Assembly: GCA_963169105.1 (NCBI GenBank)
Contig: OY720632.1
Span: forward strand, 8,866,001 to 8,930,000
Direction of reading: 5' to 3'
Length of the DNA stretch: 64,000 bases
DNA from: Ceriagrion tenellum
Taxonomy: Eukaryota; Arthropoda; Insecta; Odonata; Coenagrionidae
How positions within the stretch are numbered: the stretch's first letter is position 1; every line of letters starts with the position of its first letter. Below, piece by piece: positions 59,837-64,000 of the stretch. Below the pieces are notes generated by a model that saw only the letters and a list, made by a program, of their open reading frames with translations, searched no databases and was not told where the DNA came from. Both the position numbers and the translations under genes were made by a program.

Positions 59837-60602
59837 ATTTATGTACCTAAGGTACAGAGCCATCGACGAGAAAACTCTCCAGAGCGTCGCAAAATAAATC
59901 AATGACACCGAAAGCATACAGAATTAGGTGATGTGATCAGTGGATTCGTATTCCAAATTCCACCCTACAATTCCTAATTTACAATGTAAGAAAAGGGAAA
60001 AGAATGCATTGAAATAATATTTAATTCAATTAATTTGAATGCTAGTTCATTCTGGTTATTCGATGCCAATTAACGTATTTAGAAACCTCCGCTAGTGAAA
60101 TCAGCTGATGATGGCGAAATCAGCTGATGTGGTTGGTCAAACTTGCTAATAGAATCTTCACCAATTCACGTGATGGTTCATGGATGGTGATGTGACTCGG
60201 TTATTCGATGCCAATTCACGTAAATTGAATATGCCGCTAGCAAAATCAGCTGATGTTATTGATGCCATGACTATTACAATGATTCGAAAGCATGTCCCCT
60301 TTATAATTCGTAGGGCGTAGAAAAGTAAAATGGACATTGAAAGGACAAGAATACACGAGCAGGCGGGGAAGCGAGCAAAGTATTCCAATATGTGTTAAAA
60401 AAGAAACAAGTATCAGTAACTTACTTGTTTTATTATAATCCTTGTAAATTAATCTATGTCTAATACAATTGGTTGCCCATTATAAACAAACAATCAAATA
60501 TAAAATAGCCTGTAGCAGATGAAGGTCAACTGCTGAAAAGAAAATGAACAACTTAAGCTCAGAAAAGTCGTGGAAACAAGTGAAGGAATGACGGAAAATG
60601 TA

Positions 60603-60935
60603 GGAATAGCATACTCTGGGAATGTCAAAACAAAAGAATCACACTGTCATGTGCGCACTGTTGGAGGTACTGGGAAATATATATGTACACTGAACGCAGT
60701 CTCTCTCACCAGCAAATGATGGAATAGCATATGCTGGGAATGTCAAAACAAAGGGATCACACTGTCATGTACGCACTGTTGGAGGCACTAGGAAATACAT
60801 ACGTGCACTGAACGCTGTCTCTCTTGCCAGCAAATGAAGGAATAGCATACGCTGGGGATGTCAAAACAACGGAATCACTCTGTCACCTATGCACAAGGAA
60901 ATATATACACTAAATGCCATCTCTCGCGTAATGGC
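60603..60935. repeat. 118-bp tandem repeat, about 2.8 units
   Basis: GGAATAGCAT begins units at 60603, 60721 and 60839 (exact 118-bp period). Shared words include GGGAATGTCAAAACAA, TCACACTGTCATGT and CTGAACGC.GTCTCTCT. The third unit is shortened. It lies between the split repeat and piggyBac element 3. Confidence 0.93.
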
Positions 60936-60978
60936 TACATTGCGGTAAGGGCAACGATCGTCACCCACATGTACTTAA

Positions 60979-63340
60979 CCCATTAAATCCCAAGCACCTT
61001 AATAACTTAAAAATTCCAAATTTTTTGATGAATTAGCAATGAAACAAACTTAAATAAGGGAATTTATCGACTTCTATATTTTTATTGCTTTTAGTTTACC
61101 GTTGGTGAAACGTTGCATATACGCAACATTGGGAGTTCTCCGGTTCAAATGAGTCAAAATCTCCTTTTTTTTCATAACTGTTTTATTTGCTCAAAGCATA
61201 TTGTTTTTTGCAACACAAATATATAACTTACACAAAGTATTAAATAAACATTTTTTTATTCGTGAAATTGGGAAAAACAATCCGTATGTAAATGAACATT
61301 GCACTTTTGACAAACATAAATAGTTTGGCTGCTACACACTCGGCATCGTCGTCTTGAATTTTTTTCATCACGCACAATTATGTGGCCAACCTTGTCTTTT
61401 CTAATAGCGTTTGGCAAACTGTTTTTTCCGAAATGTCCCTTGTTATGGCACTTTTCACTCACTGTAGGTGCACCTTCGCTTTCGTCTTCCTTCTTGAGGA
61501 GACATAACACAATTTCAGACCGAAAATCTACCTGGCTGATGGTTGATCCCGTAGCAACTTTGTAAATCTTCCAGGCATTTACTAATACACTATCAAGGCC
61601 ATTTACAAATAAAGGCCACCACCACTTTTTGCCTCTAATTCTAATTCTATAATTAGCGATTGCATTATCGTGCAGATCGACTCCACCCATTCCCTGGTTG
61701 TATTGATTCACTGTGTTGGGCTGAGGAACCATTTCATGTTTTTTTTCTTTGCGATTGTACCTTTTCACATTTACCAATGGGTCCAATGTACCGAAATTTG
61801 TCCCTACAGTCACAACTGAATTATCGTGCCAACGCACAAAGAATAATTCATTCTTTTTGTCAAACATGTAGTCAAAACAACCTTTCTTTTCTTTCGACAG
61901 TTCCTTTAGACTGCGAAGAGGGCAGTTTGCAATCCTGTTTTCCCTCACAGTAGCAGTGGCAAAAAATCCCATTTCTGATAAAAGAACCAATAGAGAATGA
62001 CTTGTGAAAAATTGTCGAAATACAATAAGTGATTTTTTGGAGTTTCGATAACTTTCGTCAGGCCAACTACTACTCTTTCCCCTAAACTCAAAGAGTATCA
62101 GTTTTTTGTGATGCTCCCCCATAAGGAGAAAATTGAAATAAATACCCTGAGGAAGATGTAATGCACCACAATTTAAAACCAAACCTTACTGGTTTACCTC
62201 TAATAAACATTTTAGCAGAATGGCGGCCAAAATAAGGCACCATCTCCTCGTCAATTGATAATTTGTGAGAAAACACACCAAAACGAAGGAATCTTTGGTT
62301 TAGTTCGTCAAAGTATGGACGTATCTTAGCAAACTTATCCCCCTTGTCCAAATTGTTGTTATCTGACAGGTGTAAGAACTTTTTAATTTCAACAAAACGG
62401 TTCCGGGACATCGTTTGACGCACGATCGGAACGCCCTTATCAACGTCTTTACTCCAGTAATATTTTGTTTGAGGTAAGGTGTGATAGCCACTAAACAACA
62501 GAATGCCAATAAACTTCCTCAAGTCCATTCTTTTGAAAGAAAAGTTATGCACATTCTTGCTTAAGGCATATTTTAACGAAAATTCTACTATCATATCCAG
62601 AAATGCATCGTCAATAAAATACTCAAAAATTTCAATTGGTGTATAGCCACCATAAACAGTTTTGATCTGCTCTACTTTCTCTTTTTTAAATTGAATGGAT
62701 ATTTGCTATAGTATGGAGCTGATTTTACCCATTCTGTACCAACTTTTTTTTTCTTCTTTGGATGCTCACCAGAAATATTTTTTTTGCTTCGAGCAGAAGA
62801 GTCAACGATTGAATTGGTGTGAAGTTCAAATGTTCCTACCACATCTGAGTGAAGGTTTCCTCCGACATCACAGATCACGATTTCGTCATCTTCTATATCC
62901 TCCTCATCGGTCAGCTCATCTACATTTGGTGGCAAAATAACTGCGTCAATCTCTGTTGCGTCGATGTCCTCAATTGCAGCTTGAATTTCCTCCGCCGTGC
63001 GATATATTCGACCATCACAACTCATTTCTGTAATGTAAAAAACAACTATTAACAAAAACTATTTTTTAAATGTAATACTGCAAGTTTAAACCGTAAAATC
63101 ATTATGAATTAAAAATGCTGGCATAAGGGTTATAAACTTACTTTTTGATAATCAGCCTTGAAGAATGGAAACCGTATTCAACACTGTTACTTGATGAGGT
63201 CTGGCGTAATTGTAGATCACGTACCTCTGCGCAGGAATGTGTGCAGACTTGACGTTCGGAATTTCAAAATAGTGCTCTTCATAGCTTTTCACAGAGTGGT
63301 ATACTAAAGGAGTTGCAATCAGGTCACAGCATTATATGTG
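60979..63340 (-). mobile_element. piggyBac element 3 (2362 bp) flanked by TTAA
   Basis: TTAA occurs at 60975-60978 and 63341-63344, the obligatory piggyBac target. Adjacent inward termini CCCATTAAATCCCAAG (left) and CACATATAATGCTGTG (right, inverted) share a C-C/A-CAT..AAT pattern, so they are plausible but not strong inverted repeats. The size is typical of complete piggyBac elements. The transposase is on the minus strand. Confidence 0.7.
61256..63028 (-). pseudogene. piggyBac transposase pseudogene 3
   Basis: Starts MSCDGRIYRTAEEIQAAIED just after an acceptor (ttacattacag). A donor-like AAAAA|GTAAGT near 63141 suggests a 5'-UTR intron. An acidic N-terminus and a basic KKKKK patch are followed by a frameshift in an A run near 62690. 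Then come DLRKFIGILLFSGYHTLP, KLSIDEEMVPYFGR (first Asp, about 62250) and GFKLWCITSSSGYLFQF. A further shift near 62095 and another near 62010 surround the second Asp motif (YFDNF, intact in its own frame). The rest, from about 62000 to 61256, is open: ATVRENR, GMGGVDLHDN (third Asp) and the C-terminal zinc domain CRVCSSQ..YVCQKCNVHLHTDC. It is closer to PGBD-like host-derived types than copies 1 and 2. It looks recently decayed: only small indels. Confidence 0.9.
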
Positions 63341-63344
63341 TTAA

Positions 63345-63540
63345 AACCTGGTGGGTGGGGTTAGTGGGGTGGAAAGGGATAGGGGTGGACGTCGTTGCGA
63401 GGTGTGTTAGGGTTCGAACCTGAGAGGGACGGAAAAAGGTCTAGTTATGCTGGGCAGGGATATCCCAGCGAATATGGCTCTTCGCTCGCAGCGGGGAGGC
63501 TGGGCAGGGGGTTAACGAGTAAGGAAATGGGATGGGAGGA
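63345..63540 (+). repeat. SINE-like segment with pol III boxes
   Basis: A perfect B-box GGTTCGAACC at 63412-63421 follows an A-box-like TGGGGTTAGTGGGG about 55 bp earlier, embedded in a GC-richer 200-bp block. No target duplication was resolved; it abuts the piggyBac TTAA. Could be a decayed tRNA-derived SINE. Confidence 0.35.
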
Positions 63541-64000
63541 TTAGTGAAGGCCACATTATCACAATATTTTCTGAGAATTTTACGCACTCTGGTCACTGAC
63601 GATAGTGAGCAACTTAGGCTGCAAATGTGGGTTCAGGCCATTTGGAGGGAACAATTGTTCAACAGACAACCCGCAGATAAAGGAATAGCAGATGGAAAAT
63701 AACATTCCCCTTTCTCTATACAGTAATTCCCAGTACTCAAGCTATCCCTTTAAGCCATTACCTGAGTCAATTTACCAAGAAATAGTTTTATTGGAATCCC
63801 ATTGCATTCATTGTCACTCATAGTTCTTAAGAAATTTCTCTACAAATTACCTGGGCTATCATTTGAAGCCTGCTTCAGTGACCAGTGCGCATGAAGTTCT
63901 CAGAATATACTGCGATAATGTGATCCCTCCTATTTCTGCCTTCTTTTTCCTCACTTGCCAACCCCCGCTGTGCGCCGAGACCCATCGGCGCCGGCTTATC
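63541..64000. other. Unassigned right-edge sequence
   Basis: No gene or repeat family was recognised. The last ~40 bases are GC-richer and may belong to a feature that continues beyond the window. Confidence 0.4.

Larger units (their letters stand above)
54547..60158. repeat. Dispersed repeat copy B, split by a gypsy element
   Basis: Two parts, 54547-54771 and 59841-60158, match copy A (37717-38260) end to end. The 5.07-kb LTR element lies between them. Further decayed similarity to the flank of copy A (GGCTAC..GCGGT..GGGCAAC.ATCG) is seen at 60932-60962. Confidence 0.85.

Overview
The window looks like arthropod nuclear DNA (insect or chelicerate). It is AT-rich and intron-rich, and it is heavily populated by eukaryotic transposons (piggyBac, hAT, pogo/Tigger-type, Ty3/gypsy, Ty1/copia, non-LTR LINEs, Penelope-like and tRNA-derived SINEs). 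There are no bacterial-style operons, ribosome binding sites or CRISPR arrays. Species cannot be fixed from sequence alone.

Only one host gene is firmly supported: part of an unconventional myosin of class III type (MYO3/NinaC-like) on the + strand. Eight exons (1761-1963, 8994-9138, 12194-12386, 24632-24845, 37175-37322, 41128-41278, 43122-43209, 50548-50758) join in phase with GT-AG introns. Together they encode 451 residues of the motor domain, from just before switch I to beyond the relay and lower-50-kDa region. The P-loop exon and any kinase domain lie upstream of the window. The actin-binding loop 2, converter, IQ and tail exons lie downstream.

Everything else sits in introns of 1.8-12.3 kb, or in the >13 kb after the last exon, and is dominated by mobile DNA. 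Intron 1: decayed LINE, an 81-bp perfect inverted repeat with a hammerhead-like core, head-to-head copia pieces, and a hAT MITE. Intron 2: piggyBac pseudogene abutting a Penelope-type GIY-YIG remnant. Intron 3: ~180-bp satellite array split by a MITE, a Tigger-like MITE, an internally deleted piggyBac, and a copia element. Intron 4: nearly full-length LINE, another MITE, a complete but dead hAT element with 8-bp target duplications, and a 2.8-kb TIR element with dense subterminal repeats, a BEN-like exon and a SINE. Introns 5-7: repeat copies, a fourth MITE and pogo-like termini. After exon 8: a 5.07-kb Ty3/gypsy element with 180/178-bp LTRs inserted in a dispersed repeat whose empty version exists at 37.7 kb, a 118-bp tandem repeat, and a 2.36-kb piggyBac element flanked by TTAA.

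No functional cooperation between these loci is implied: one long gene carries layered insertions. The window is useful because several insertions preserve target-site duplications, empty sites or interrupted host repeats, so their relative order can be read directly.
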